Notes: generated by a model not told the origin, from the letters alone. 64,000 nucleotides of DNA from a bacterium (GCA_024742305.1 JANSYQ010000014.1:25966-89965); one strand, 5' to 3'; counted from the first letter of the stretch, positions 25,562-33,031 are shown. Numbers and translations: made by a program.

Positions 25562-25977
25562 TGAAGTATTTATTTCTAGCGCTATCAGCTGGACTTTTAT
25601 TAGGTCTGAATAGTTGTGGCTATGTAGAGCGTGATTTTTTAGGGAAATGGCAAGTGTACGATTTGGAGCTACAGTCTGAATGGCGCGGAAACATCGTAGA
25701 TGATGATATGCGTGAGTACTACGAAAATGTTCATTACGAGTTTCTTCCTGAGGGAAAAATGATCTACCACGAATACGGCGTTGAAGGCGAGGGAAAATGG
25801 AAGCTGGTTGATGGTGAAAACCTAGAAATGCAGTACTCCATGAAATCAGGTTGGAAAAGCAAACGAGAGAACCTCAAATGCAAAATTCTTTCCTGTACCG
25901 CTGGAAAAATGGCATTGCAAATTAAGTTTCAGGAAAATGAAACTTGGGTTCTGTATCTGAAGGAAGTAGAGGAGTAG
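25561..25977 (+). CDS. Lipocalin-like lipoprotein co-translated with the flotillin
   Basis: A protein of 138 residues. Signal peptide MKYLFLALSAGLLLGLNSC with Cys19 as the lipidation site. The mature part starts RDFLGKWQVYDLEL, similar to lipocalin-like DUFs in which G-x-W opens a small beta-barrel; further strands are FLPEGKMIYHEYG, GEGKWKLVDGENLEMQYSM and KMALQIKFQEN. The start codon overlaps the flotillin stop (TAATG), so the genes are coupled. No direct function is known. It may be a ligand-binding partner of the flotillin complex, which is inference from linkage alone. Confidence 0.72.
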   Translation: MKYLFLALSAGLLLGLNSCGYVERDFLGKWQVYDLELQSEWRGNIVDDDMREYYENVHYEFLPEGKMIYHEYGVEGEGKWKLVDGENLEMQYSMKSGWKSKRENLKCKILSCTAGKMALQIKFQENETWVLYLKEVEE

Positions 25978-25982
25978 TTCGT

Positions 25983-26303
25983 TTAATCGTCCAAAGGAAT
26001 CAATGTAAACGACTCGGCAACAAAAACACCGTGTTTAATCTGACCGGTCACTTGAGCCTTGCGTTCTTGTGTACACATTCCGCCCTCCGCATCGGGGTTT
26101 CCGTGATCGTGGATGTTGGATCCTTCCACGTAGTAATATTTTCCATCAACCTCGATAGCCAGCTCGCACTCGTCTCCAGTCATATCAAAGACGCACATAC
26201 CGCAAGCAACTGTTTGTTCTCCGGTAATGGGTTCGTTAGATTTGTTCAATGACCCGCAAGAAGCGAGTAATACAAAAGCGGATAGAAATAATAGCTGTTT
26301 CAT
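25983..26303 (-). CDS. DUF6370 family Cys-rich lipoprotein
   Basis: A protein of 106 residues. Signal peptide MKQLLFLSAFVLLASC (Cys16). The mature domain has the pattern VACGMCVFDMTGDECELAIEV, then YYYVEGSNIHDHGNPDAEGG-MC, then RKAQVTGQI, matching DUF6370 proteins. Four Cys (CGMC, C in GDEC, and MC) plus His residues suggest metal binding or redox chemistry, though this is unproven. The start codon directly follows the stop of the PaaY-like gene. Confidence 0.8.
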   Translation of the reverse strand: MKQLLFLSAFVLLASCGSLNKSNEPITGEQTVACGMCVFDMTGDECELAIEVDGKYYYVEGSNIHDHGNPDAEGGMCTQERKAQVTGQIKHGVFVAESFTLIPLDD

Positions 26304-26903
26304 TTATTGTTTTTTAATCGACTCCCAAGTCGTGTACATTTCTTCTTGTTTCGGTCGGTTGGGTTCTACTTCGCGCAACGGTTCACATTCTTTTAAGGAC
26401 TCGTAGCATTCTTTCGGAAGTGCTTGATACAATTGCGTTCCTTTGGTTTTCCAGGCAATCATTTCATCACTTACTTCCTTTATTTTCTTGGCAGGATTTC
26501 CAACAATTAGGCTGCGTTTTGGAAAGTGAGACTTTGCGGGTACAAATGCCAAGGCTCCCACAATGCATTCATCCTCCAAAACAGTGTCGTCCATAATTAC
26601 GCTGTTCATTCCAACAAGGCAATTTGTTCCAATGACACCACCATGAATAATCGCACCATGTCCAATATGGGCGCCAGCCTTCAATAATACCGTAGTTCCC
26701 GGAAACATGTGAATCGTGCAATTCTCTTGAACATTACATCCATCCTCAATGATAATTTGTCCCCAATCACCACGAATGGCAGCTCCCGGGCCGATATAAA
26801 CATCCTCCCCAATGATTACGTTACCCGTCACGCTCGCTTTTGGATGCACAAAGCTGCTTTCTTTAATGACTGGAACAAAACCGTTGAAAGAATAAACCGA
26901 CAT
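26304..26903 (-). CDS. paaY: PaaY-like hexapeptide-repeat protein (gamma carbonic anhydrase family)
   Basis: A protein of 199 residues from ATG 26903 (MSVYSFNGFVPVIKESSFVHP), the normal start and length for PaaY/CaiE; an upstream ATG at 27014 would add 37 residues and overlap the divergent gene. The left-handed beta-helix is marked by hexapeptide repeats (GNVIIGEDVYIGPGAAIRGDWG). Carbonic-anhydrase-like metal ligands appear as IHMFPG, HIGHGAIIHG. The C-terminal stretch KTKGTQLYQALP and ECEPLREVEPNRP is typical of PaaY, a thioesterase linked to phenylacetate degradation. No paa cluster is visible here, so the physiological role may be broader. The thiolase at 36500 is the only other possible aromatic-degradation gene in the window. 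Confidence 0.85.
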   Translation of the reverse strand: MSVYSFNGFVPVIKESSFVHPKASVTGNVIIGEDVYIGPGAAIRGDWGQIIIEDGCNVQENCTIHMFPGTTVLLKAGAHIGHGAIIHGGVIGTNCLVGMNSVIMDDTVLEDECIVGALAFVPAKSHFPKRSLIVGNPAKKIKEVSDEMIAWKTKGTQLYQALPKECYESLKECEPLREVEPNRPKQEEMYTTWESIKKQ

Positions 26904-26967
26904 AAGGTATTTTTGTTTCGTAAAAGTAACAAAGTCGCGTTGAATGCGTCTAAACAAAAAAGAGTAA

Positions 26968-27330
26968 TTGGAACTGTTCTTCGTATATAACGCTCGCAAA
27001 GGAGTTGGTAACATGTTAATGGATGGGCTTCATAAAGTAGTCAGTCCGTCCACGTATGCCTGTGATTTGTGCTCAATTACCTATGGCGTGGTAGCAAAAA
27101 AGAAGGACTGGAAAGCCTTCATCGAGGAAAGTAAAATTCCAATTCGTTTTTATTACAAGAACACCCTTCCGAAAGAAATTGATCAAAATCTTGATTTTCC
27201 TGTGGTCCTTCGCTATGAAAACTCGTCGGTAACTTGTATCTTAGACAGGCAGGATTTTGCTGCAATAAACGATTTGAGCGATTTTATCGTTCTATTAAAA
27301 GAAAAGGTTCCCGAATTGTCCAAAGAATGA
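26968..27330 (+). CDS. Conserved protein of unknown function with CxxC, TTG start
   Basis: A protein of 120 residues. The start is a TTG at 26968, directly after an in-frame stop; the first ATG (27013) would remove ELFFVYNARKGVGN, which I recall as the conserved N-terminus of this family (LFVYNADSG-type), so the TTG is preferred. Other features are DGLHKVVSPSTYACDLCSITYG, with Cys31 and Cys34, KKDWKAFIEES and a C-terminal KVPELSKE. No signal peptide, so cytoplasmic. The stop overlaps the start of tag by four bases. The function is not known to me. Confidence 0.72.
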   Translation: MELFFVYNARKGVGNMLMDGLHKVVSPSTYACDLCSITYGVVAKKKDWKAFIEESKIPIRFYYKNTLPKEIDQNLDFPVVLRYENSSVTCILDRQDFAAINDLSDFIVLLKEKVPELSKE

Positions 27331-27869
27331 GTTACTGCGACTATTGCGAACAGCCAAGCGCAAAACAGGTTCATAAGGAATATCACGATAAATGGTATGG
27401 TTTTCCACTTCATGACGACAACGAACTCTTCTGTCGGTTAGTGATGGAGATCAATCAGGCCGGACTTTCGTGGGAAACAATTCTAAACAAAGAACAGAAT
27501 TTTCGTGAGGCATTCGCGAATTTTGATGTTCAGAAAGTTGCTGGTTTTGGAGATGCAGATCGTGAACGACTGTTGAATGATGCAGGCATAATCAGAAACA
27601 AGTTAAAAGTAAACGCAGCCATCCATAATGCTCAGAAAATTGTGGAACTGCAGAAAGAATATGGAAGTTTCGAAGCTTGGTTAAATGCCAATCATCCGCT
27701 TTCAAAAGAAGAATGGACGAAGTTATTTAAAAAGACTTTTAAGTTTGTAGGAGGAGAAATCGTCAATGAATTCTTGATGAGCACCGGTTATTTAAAAGGC
27801 GCTCATGAAGAAAGTTGCCCGGTTTTTGCTACAATCTTAAAGGAACAACCTAAATGGAGTGTGGTATGA
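27327..27869 (+). CDS. tag: DNA-3-methyladenine glycosylase I
   Basis: A protein of 180 residues from ATG 27327 (MSYCDYCEQPSAKQVHKEYH). It removes 3-methyladenine from alkylated DNA. Family features: the N-terminal CxYC (Cys4, Cys7) and HKEYHDKWYGFPL with zinc ligands; DNELFCRLVMEINQAGLSWETILNK with the catalytic Glu and base-binding Trp; the C-terminal GAHEESCPV that supplies the other His and Cys zinc ligands. Coupled by four-base overlaps to both neighbours. Confidence 0.95.
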   Translation: MSYCDYCEQPSAKQVHKEYHDKWYGFPLHDDNELFCRLVMEINQAGLSWETILNKEQNFREAFANFDVQKVAGFGDADRERLLNDAGIIRNKLKVNAAIHNAQKIVELQKEYGSFEAWLNANHPLSKEEWTKLFKKTFKFVGGEIVNEFLMSTGYLKGAHEESCPVFATILKEQPKWSVV

Positions 27870-28534
27870 AAAAGTTCTTAGTATTTATTGCGATTGCCCT
27901 CGGAGGGACGTCATTTGCTCAAGTTGGAGTAAGTGCAGGTGGTGACATGTTAGTAGGGTTTGGTGCGCAAAGAACATGGGGAGGTTTACATCTTGGAATT
28001 GAAATTCCGAGAGATGACGCTGTTTCTCTTTACGGACGGTTGTCGCATTACTTCGCACAAGCTGGGCGAGATTCTATCTATTCAAGTGCCATTGCACGCG
28101 ACATTAGTACAACGCCTTACGTGATCAACGTGGCCGGAACATCGCGCATGAATTACACAACCTTGGAAGGCGGAACCCGCTACTACCTCGGCGATGGCTA
28201 TGATTTTGGTTGGGCGGCATACGGTGGTTCTAATCTTATGTTGATATTCAACGGAGTGAGAAATCGTTATGAGGGGTTTGATGAAACCTTGTACGAATTG
28301 CAGAGCTCGGGAGCCCAACGTGGTACAATTTTCAGTTTAGGATTCGGCCTCGGTGGTGGATTGAAGTACTCCTTGGAGAATGTTGGGACCTTCTATTTCG
28401 ACCTTTCTCTTGCTTACATCATTTTCGGGCAAGCAAGTAATGAGGCGGCAGCGCAACAATTTGCCATGGGAGGTTTGTACCGTCCGCTACTGTTTACTTT
28501 TAACCTTGGTTATCGCCGGGATATCGCTTGGTAA
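27866..28534 (+). CDS. Outer-membrane beta-barrel protein, unknown function
   Basis: A protein of 222 residues from ATG 27866 (MKKFLVFIAIALGGTSFAQVG), overlapping the tag stop by four bases. Signal peptide, then alternating amphipathic strands such as GGLHLGIEIPRDDAVSLYGRLSHYF, TLEGGTRYYLGDGYDFGWAAY and SLGFGLGGGLKYSLENVGTFYFD. Ends FNLGYRRDIAW with a terminal aromatic residue, usual for Omp85-inserted barrels. The specific role is unknown. Its last 35 bases overlap the end of the convergent kinase gene. Confidence 0.78.
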   Translation: MKKFLVFIAIALGGTSFAQVGVSAGGDMLVGFGAQRTWGGLHLGIEIPRDDAVSLYGRLSHYFAQAGRDSIYSSAIARDISTTPYVINVAGTSRMNYTTLEGGTRYYLGDGYDFGWAAYGGSNLMLIFNGVRNRYEGFDETLYELQSSGAQRGTIFSLGFGLGGGLKYSLENVGTFYFDLSLAYIIFGQASNEAAAQQFAMGGLYRPLLFTFNLGYRRDIAW

Positions 28535-29399
28535 AAAGTCCTTTGTTTCCAGCTTCTTGAAAATCGCGTAGGAAATTGTTGTAACTGGAATATCGTTGAT
28601 CCATACCCTCCTTCAGTTTTATAGCCACTTCGTCTTGCGGCATCGAGTTGGGGGGAACTTTGAATGAATGTTTCGCGCACATCTTTGCCAATATCTGTTG
28701 CATACTTCGGCGAATTTCATCGCTTTCCGGCAGAGGATGTGTTAACTGAAGATTGGTAAAAATACTTGGGTTTGCATGTGCCAAAGGCAACTTCCCTGAA
28801 TACAAGCGCCACATAGTAATGCCTAATGCAAAATAATCCGTTCGATGATCTACGAGCGATAAATGATTCAACAGCAATTCCGGTGCTGCATATCCCAAAG
28901 GGAACAATAACTTCCGCGTTTGGGCAATCGGTTGTTGAATCGCCAAGCCAAAGTCGATGAGGTGTACATTGCCCTTGGCATCTAACAAAATGTTCCCAGG
29001 TTTAATGTCGCAATGATAAATGGATTGTTTGTGCAGATGATCGAGCAAAATCCCCAGTTTTTTCAAGGTCTCACAAAGAAAAATATGCCGCTCTCGTTTT
29101 TTCGTTGTGGAGTATCGATCCAAAATTGGCTCCGCATCAATGTAATTTCGAATAAGAATCACCTCATTTTCACCATCGTAAAAATCCAATATTTTCGGCA
29201 ATCCCGCTACGTCAAAATCGAAACTAGCTTCACCTTGAAGTCGTTCAACAGCGACGGCAGTTTGGTTGGATTTCGGTACAACTTTCATCACACCGCGCTC
29301 GCCGGTTGATTTGTCTTCAACCAAGAACAAGGAACCAAATTTCCGTCCCTGATGGTTTCCTAAGGGATTCACAATCTTGTATTTATCGGAGATTTCCAT
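28500..29399 (-). CDS. Hanks-type serine/threonine protein kinase
   Basis: A protein of 299 residues with a complete eukaryotic-like kinase core. Glycine-rich loop GNHQGRKFGSLF (14-25), catalytic Lys39 (VMKVV), Glu57 in helix C, catalytic loop HCDIKPGN (129-136; HCD replaces HRD, Asp131 and Asn136 kept), DFG at 149-151 and APE-like AAPE at 171-174, then DYFALGITMWRLYSGKLP. There is no membrane helix or sensor domain, so it is a soluble cytoplasmic kinase. The mature C-terminus (about 240-299) is a short helical tail with DQRYSSYNNFLRDF. No phosphatase or substrate gene is next to it. It is convergent with, and overlaps, the barrel gene by 35 bases. A near-match box (TACTTGTG) sits five bases before the ATG. 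Confidence 0.92.
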   Translation of the reverse strand: MEISDKYKIVNPLGNHQGRKFGSLFLVEDKSTGERGVMKVVPKSNQTAVAVERLQGEASFDFDVAGLPKILDFYDGENEVILIRNYIDAEPILDRYSTTKKRERHIFLCETLKKLGILLDHLHKQSIYHCDIKPGNILLDAKGNVHLIDFGLAIQQPIAQTRKLLFPLGYAAPELLLNHLSLVDHRTDYFALGITMWRLYSGKLPLAHANPSIFTNLQLTHPLPESDEIRRSMQQILAKMCAKHSFKVPPNSMPQDEVAIKLKEGMDQRYSSYNNFLRDFQEAGNKGLFTKRYPGDNQG

Positions 29400-29454
29400 T
29401 TATGCACAAGTAGCTTTCATTGAATTCATTGCTTGTATGAATTGAGAATTCTCT

Positions 29455-29521
29455 CGTTGAGTGAAAGGGTGATTTCGTTGAGCAAACCCATATTCACGTT
29501 GAGCAGACTTATTTCGTTTGC
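29455..29521. repeat. Short 21-bp tandem repeat array in the kinase / SiaC spacer
   Basis: The heptamer CGTTGAG begins at 29455, 29476 and 29497 (21-base steps), and a variant CGTTTGC begins at 29515. On the minus strand the frame reads as a degenerate peptide repeat of the form (A/T)QRxxxF, open back to about 29565 but without an ATG until its last residues. The spacer 29400-29622 holds no other feature I can support. Confidence 0.55.
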
Positions 29522-29622
29522 CAAAAAGGAGCTTTTGTCTAAAAAAACAATCACTTCGTAGAAATTATACGTAGAATCCACATTTTTTTACCAAATTCAT
29601 AGTACACAATTGCTACAAAAGT

Positions 29623-30024
29623 ATGGAAATCCTTTACAGAGATGCAACGCCAAAAACTCCTGAGATTCATTTCGATCCTGAGAGCGGTGTGATGCAAATT
29701 AAAGGAAGATGCATACCGGATGATCCAGATGGATTTTGGCTTCCTGTTTTGAACTGGTTTGAGTCGTACATGATGAAACCCGTTGAAATCACGACCTTTA
29801 GCATCAATTTGGAGTATTTCAATATTGCCTCTTCCAAACGCATTTTGTTCTTGTTGTACAAATTGAACGAACTTGCGGAAGCAAACAAAAAGGTGAGTGT
29901 CGAATGGCATCACCGCGAAAACGACGAAGATATGTTTGAAGTAGGGCAGGATTATGCCTACATGGTCCGTGTTCCATTCAAGTTTATTGAGTACGTAGAA
30001 GCAGATTTGGCCGTCGCCATTTAA
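29623..30024 (+). CDS. siaC: SiaC family (DUF1987) regulatory protein
   Basis: A protein of 133 residues. In Pseudomonas, SiaC is phosphorylated on a Thr by the SiaB kinase and dephosphorylated by SiaA; the unphosphorylated form activates the diguanylate cyclase SiaD. The family pattern is present: EIHFDPESGVMQIKGRCIPDDP, FWLPVLNWFESYM, then SINLEYFNIASSKRILFLLYKLNEL and a C-terminal VEWHHRENDEDMFEVGQDYAYM. At the position expected for the phospho-acceptor (NTSS in relatives) the sequence here is NIAS (Ile68). Neither siaA, siaB nor siaD is visible nearby. The gene is monocistronic with a terminator 22 bases after the stop. Confidence 0.88.
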   Translation: MEILYRDATPKTPEIHFDPESGVMQIKGRCIPDDPDGFWLPVLNWFESYMMKPVEITTFSINLEYFNIASSKRILFLLYKLNELAEANKKVSVEWHHRENDEDMFEVGQDYAYMVRVPFKFIEYVEADLAVAI

Positions 30025-30045
30025 TTCTTTCACAATATTTATGAG

Positions 30046-30074
30046 AAGCACGTGACTTGGTTGCGTGCTTTTTT
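30046..30074 (+). terminator. Intrinsic terminator of the SiaC-like gene
   Basis: A 7-bp stem AAGCACG / CGTGCTT with an 11-base loop is followed by TTTT (30071-30074). Confidence 0.85.
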
Positions 30075-30097
30075 CGTTTCTACCCTGCCTAAATTGT

Positions 30098-30105
30098 TAT
30101 TTTTG
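30098..30105 (+). promoter_or_regulatory. -7 box placed four bases before the start codon at 30110
   Basis: TATTTTTG is a full TAnnTTTG match and ends four bases before the ATG, so transcription should start at or near the A of the start codon. Confidence 0.55.
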
Positions 30106-30109
30106 CGGC

Positions 30110-30355
30110 ATGCGATTAGTGAAGGAAATACCTCATTCCCGCTTCAAGATTCAAATTCACAGCTACAATTCAAGGTACATTGTGAAAATTGAACTGGGGC
30201 AGTACGAACAAACGTACAAAATCAACGAATCAGACGTTAACGGTTTGGAGGAGGTAGAGAAAATGATAACTACTGAATTGCTTCGAAAAGCTTTGTTGCG
30301 TTTTATTGAAATGCGCGAAGACTGGGAAGATGGATTCAACAAAAAGAATATGTAA
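30110..30355 (+). CDS. Conserved small protein of unknown function
   Basis: A protein of 81 residues from ATG 30110 (MRLVKEIPHSRFKIQIHSYN). A longer frame from 30065 would run through the preceding terminator and the promoter box and is rejected. The rest reads RYIVKIELGQYEQTYKINES-DVNGLEEVEKMITTELLRKA: a beta-rich first half and a helical second half. I recall very similar proteins encoded beside OmpH/Skp-like or DUF4924 genes in Flavobacteriia, always uncharacterised. It starts the operon 30110-31542, and its stop overlaps the next start (TAATG). Confidence 0.78.
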   Translation: MRLVKEIPHSRFKIQIHSYNSRYIVKIELGQYEQTYKINESDVNGLEEVEKMITTELLRKALLRFIEMREDWEDGFNKKNM

Positions 30356-30978
30356 TGAACAAGTGGATTTTAGGATTGGCCGTGATGGGATTATTGGTTT
30401 CTTGCGGAAGTGCAGATAGTGAGGAAACTGATTCAAGTAAGAAAGAGAAAGAATCATCAGAAAAAAAACTCAAGATTGCGTACTACGAATTAGAAAAAAT
30501 GTACACCGATTTGGACTTTTCCATTAATGCTGGAAAGGAATTGGAGAAAGAGATGATGGCCGCGAATAACGAGTACGCAAAGTATAGTAAGCAATACGAA
30601 TCAAGCTTAGCAACTATGCAAGATCCGGGGGCTTCTCTAGATGCACAAATGGCTGCTGATCGAAAAATGCAGCAAGCGCAACAAAAATTAGCACAAATTC
30701 AGCAGGCTTCAGGATACCAAATGAAACAGATGCAATTGGAACAACAACTTGCCGGCTATTTAATGAAATACTCAGAAGCGTATGCGAAAGAAAAGGGCAT
30801 CGATGTCATGTTGATCAATGCGCCGGGTGGAACCATTGCTTACATTGATTCAGCGTTTGATGTATCTGACGATTTCGTAAAGTACTTAAATGCAAAAATC
30901 GGATCTGAATCAGTTTCTCTAGATTCTTTAGGTCAAACCCCTGCAGTACCGGGAGTTGGACCAATGCCTGCTCAATAA
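30355..30978 (+). CDS. OmpH/Skp-like periplasmic chaperone lipoprotein
   Basis: A protein of 207 residues. Signal peptide with lipobox MNKWILGLAVMGLLVSC (Cys17), then a Ser/Glu/Lys-rich linker. The Skp domain follows: KIAYYELEKMYTDLDFSINA, a long coiled-coil arm (about 58-140, rich in Gln, Met and Ala, for example MQQAQQKLAQIQQASGYQMK) and the closing strand segment KEKGIDVMLINAPGGTIAYIDSAFDVS. Skp trimers hold unfolded outer-membrane proteins in the periplasm. Lipidation and the acidic linker would tether this one to a membrane, as in many Bacteroidota. Pro/Gly-rich C-terminal tail. Confidence 0.9.
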   Translation: MNKWILGLAVMGLLVSCGSADSEETDSSKKEKESSEKKLKIAYYELEKMYTDLDFSINAGKELEKEMMAANNEYAKYSKQYESSLATMQDPGASLDAQMAADRKMQQAQQKLAQIQQASGYQMKQMQLEQQLAGYLMKYSEAYAKEKGIDVMLINAPGGTIAYIDSAFDVSDDFVKYLNAKIGSESVSLDSLGQTPAVPGVGPMPAQ

Positions 30979-30990
30979 AATCGTTTTTTC

Positions 30991-31542
30991 ATGCTGATAG
31001 CGCAACAAAAGAAAGAACAAAACATCGCCGAGTACATCGTTTACATGTACCAAATCGAGGATATTATCCGTGCCTTCAAGTTAGATGTGGATGCGATCAT
31101 GGAGAACTTTGTTCTGCCGCAATTGCCGGATCGTTCCTTTGAAAATCAATACCGCACTTGGTATGAAGGTTTGGTGAAACAAATGAAGGCGCAGAAGATT
31201 GAAGAGAAAGGTCATTTGGCAGAATTGAACGAGATCATCGTAGAGCTTTCATACCTACACACGACCTTGCTCAACATGACCAAAGACGAAAAGTATATCG
31301 GAATTTTTGATCGCGCGCTACCACTCATGGAGGATTTCAAATCGCGCTCGAATTTGAAAGATAAAAACCACATTGAGATTGCCTTTCATGCGATGTACAT
31401 GAAGTTGCTCATGAAGCTGCAAAAGAAAGAAATTAGTGCTGAGACGGAAGACGCTTTTGATTCCATGCGCATGCTTTTGGCGTATTTAGGTCGTGCCTAT
31501 CATAAAATGAAATCTGGCGATTTAGATTTCTTGCAGAATTAG
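30991..31542 (+). CDS. DUF4924 family protein
   Basis: A protein of 183 residues, wholly helical in appearance, without a signal peptide. Family pattern: MLIAQQKKEQNIAEYIVYMY, QIEDIIRAFKLDVDAIMENF, HLAELNEIIVELSYLHTTLL and IEIAFHAMYMKLLMKLQKKE. DUF4924 is found almost only in Bacteroidota and is uncharacterised. It lies 12 bases after the OmpH-like gene and is probably co-transcribed, though a cytoplasmic product beside a periplasmic chaperone gives little hint of function. The stop is followed by a spacer (31543-31626) containing low-complexity imperfect inverted segments. Confidence 0.88.
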   Translation: MLIAQQKKEQNIAEYIVYMYQIEDIIRAFKLDVDAIMENFVLPQLPDRSFENQYRTWYEGLVKQMKAQKIEEKGHLAELNEIIVELSYLHTTLLNMTKDEKYIGIFDRALPLMEDFKSRSNLKDKNHIEIAFHAMYMKLLMKLQKKEISAETEDAFDSMRMLLAYLGRAYHKMKSGDLDFLQN

Positions 31543-31626
31543 CCAAGGAGAGATCATCTCGGCAACGCTCGACGAACTGTGTAGCGATGACTGAGGTTCT
31601 CGAAACGCTGAGATGCGGAATCCCAC

Positions 31627-33027
31627 CTAAAACACTTTCCCCGGATTCAAGATTCCTTTTGGATCAAAAACATTTTTAATACCGCGCATTAATTGAAGCG
31701 ATGTTTCACTGAACGGAATGTCCATATATTGTTTTTGTACCAAGCCAATTCCGTGTTCGCCGGATAGCGTTCCTCCTAATTTGACAACCTCCGTAAATAA
31801 TTCTCGAATGGCGGTAGAAAGTTCATTGTCCCACTTTTCGTCAGACATTTCTCCTTTAATAATGTTAATGTGCAGATTTCCATCACCCGCATGTCCGTAG
31901 CAAACTGATGTGAATCCATATTCATTTCCAATGCGTTTCACGTGCTCCAACAATTTGGGTAGTTCATATCGTGGCACAACTGTATCTTCCTCTTTGTAAA
32001 TCGAATTGGCTTTGACGGCTTCACCTACTGAACGTCTCAGTTTCCATAAAGTATCCTTTTGCGCTTGAGATTCCGCAAACAACATCTCATCGGTTTCAAA
32101 ATTTTCCAAAACCTCTGTGATTTGGGCTAGTTCGTTCATCAATTTCTCCGGATCGAAACCATCTACCTCAATGAGTAAGTGCGCCGCATGATTTTCTGCG
32201 ACGTGAATGCTAGAGTCGTTAAGAAATCGTTGGGTCCAAGTCAGTGCATCTCGCTCCATGAACTCTAATCCACTGGGCGTAATTCCCGCTTTGAATATGG
32301 CCGCAACCGCCTTGCACGCCTCAGTTGCACTGTAGAACGGCACGAGCATGAGCAGGTCGTGAGTCGGATGCGGGATTAACTTAAGCACAATTTTAGTAAT
32401 GACGCCGAGTGTACCCTCGGAACCAACCATGAGTTGGGTCAATGAGTATCCCGTGGCGTTTTTTAATACATTGGCGCCTGTCCAAATAATGTCTCCGTTC
32501 GGTAAGACGACCTCCAAATTGAGGACGTACTCATTCGTAACTCCATATTTCACAGCTTTCGGTCCTCCTGAATTCTCAGAAACATTCCCGCCTATGAAAC
32601 AGCTCCCTTTGCTCGCAGGATCTGGAGGATAAAAAAGTCCTTTTTCCTTCACAGCTTCTTGTAACACCTGCGTGATGACGCCGGATTCGGTGGTCACCTG
32701 ATGGTTATCTTCATCAATGTGTAAAATCTTATCGAATTTCTCCATAGACATGGCAACACCGCCATGCAGAGGGATGGCACCACCACTAAGTCCTGTCCGG
32801 GCTCCGGAAGGTGTTACACAGATGTTGCGATTGTTACAATACGAAAGAATTTGCGATACTTCCTCGGGAGAGTTTGGTTTTAGTACGACTTGGGGTAAAA
32901 CCTCAAGATCTTCGGTTTCATCGTGACTGTACTTTTTGAGGTCTTCGTGTGAAATCGAGCATCTTTCGTTCAGTAATTGCTGAAAAAACTGGATATCGCT
33001 ATCTGATACATTGTTAAAGGAATTCAT
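31627..33027 (-). CDS. FAD-linked dehydrogenase of the GlcD / D-lactate dehydrogenase family
   Basis: A protein of 466 residues. The FAD-binding type 4 domain shows VLKPNSPEEVSQILSYCNNR, VTPSGARTGLSGGAIPLHGG, FYPPDPASKGSCFIGGNVSE-NSGG and VKYGVTNEYVLNLEVVLPNG; the C-terminal oxidase domain shows CYGHAGDGNLHINIIKGE and GTLSGEHGIGLVQKQYM, a His-rich metal and substrate site. Members oxidise 2-hydroxy acids such as glycolate, D-lactate or D-2-hydroxyglutarate. Exact substrate not decided. No partner iron-sulfur subunit is nearby, so it is probably the single-chain type. Its promoter box ends four bases before the ATG. Confidence 0.92.
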   Translation of the reverse strand: MNSFNNVSDSDIQFFQQLLNERCSISHEDLKKYSHDETEDLEVLPQVVLKPNSPEEVSQILSYCNNRNICVTPSGARTGLSGGAIPLHGGVAMSMEKFDKILHIDEDNHQVTTESGVITQVLQEAVKEKGLFYPPDPASKGSCFIGGNVSENSGGPKAVKYGVTNEYVLNLEVVLPNGDIIWTGANVLKNATGYSLTQLMVGSEGTLGVITKIVLKLIPHPTHDLLMLVPFYSATEACKAVAAIFKAGITPSGLEFMERDALTWTQRFLNDSSIHVAENHAAHLLIEVDGFDPEKLMNELAQITEVLENFETDEMLFAESQAQKDTLWKLRRSVGEAVKANSIYKEEDTVVPRYELPKLLEHVKRIGNEYGFTSVCYGHAGDGNLHINIIKGEMSDEKWDNELSTAIRELFTEVVKLGGTLSGEHGIGLVQKQYMDIPFSETSLQLMRGIKNVFDPKGILNPGKVF

Positions 33028-33031
33028 AATT

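Noticed and set aside
26304..27014. Extended N-terminus of the PaaY-like protein starting at 27014
   Set aside because: The extra 37 residues overlap the divergent gene and do not belong to the family; the start at 26903 gives the standard PaaY N-terminus and length.
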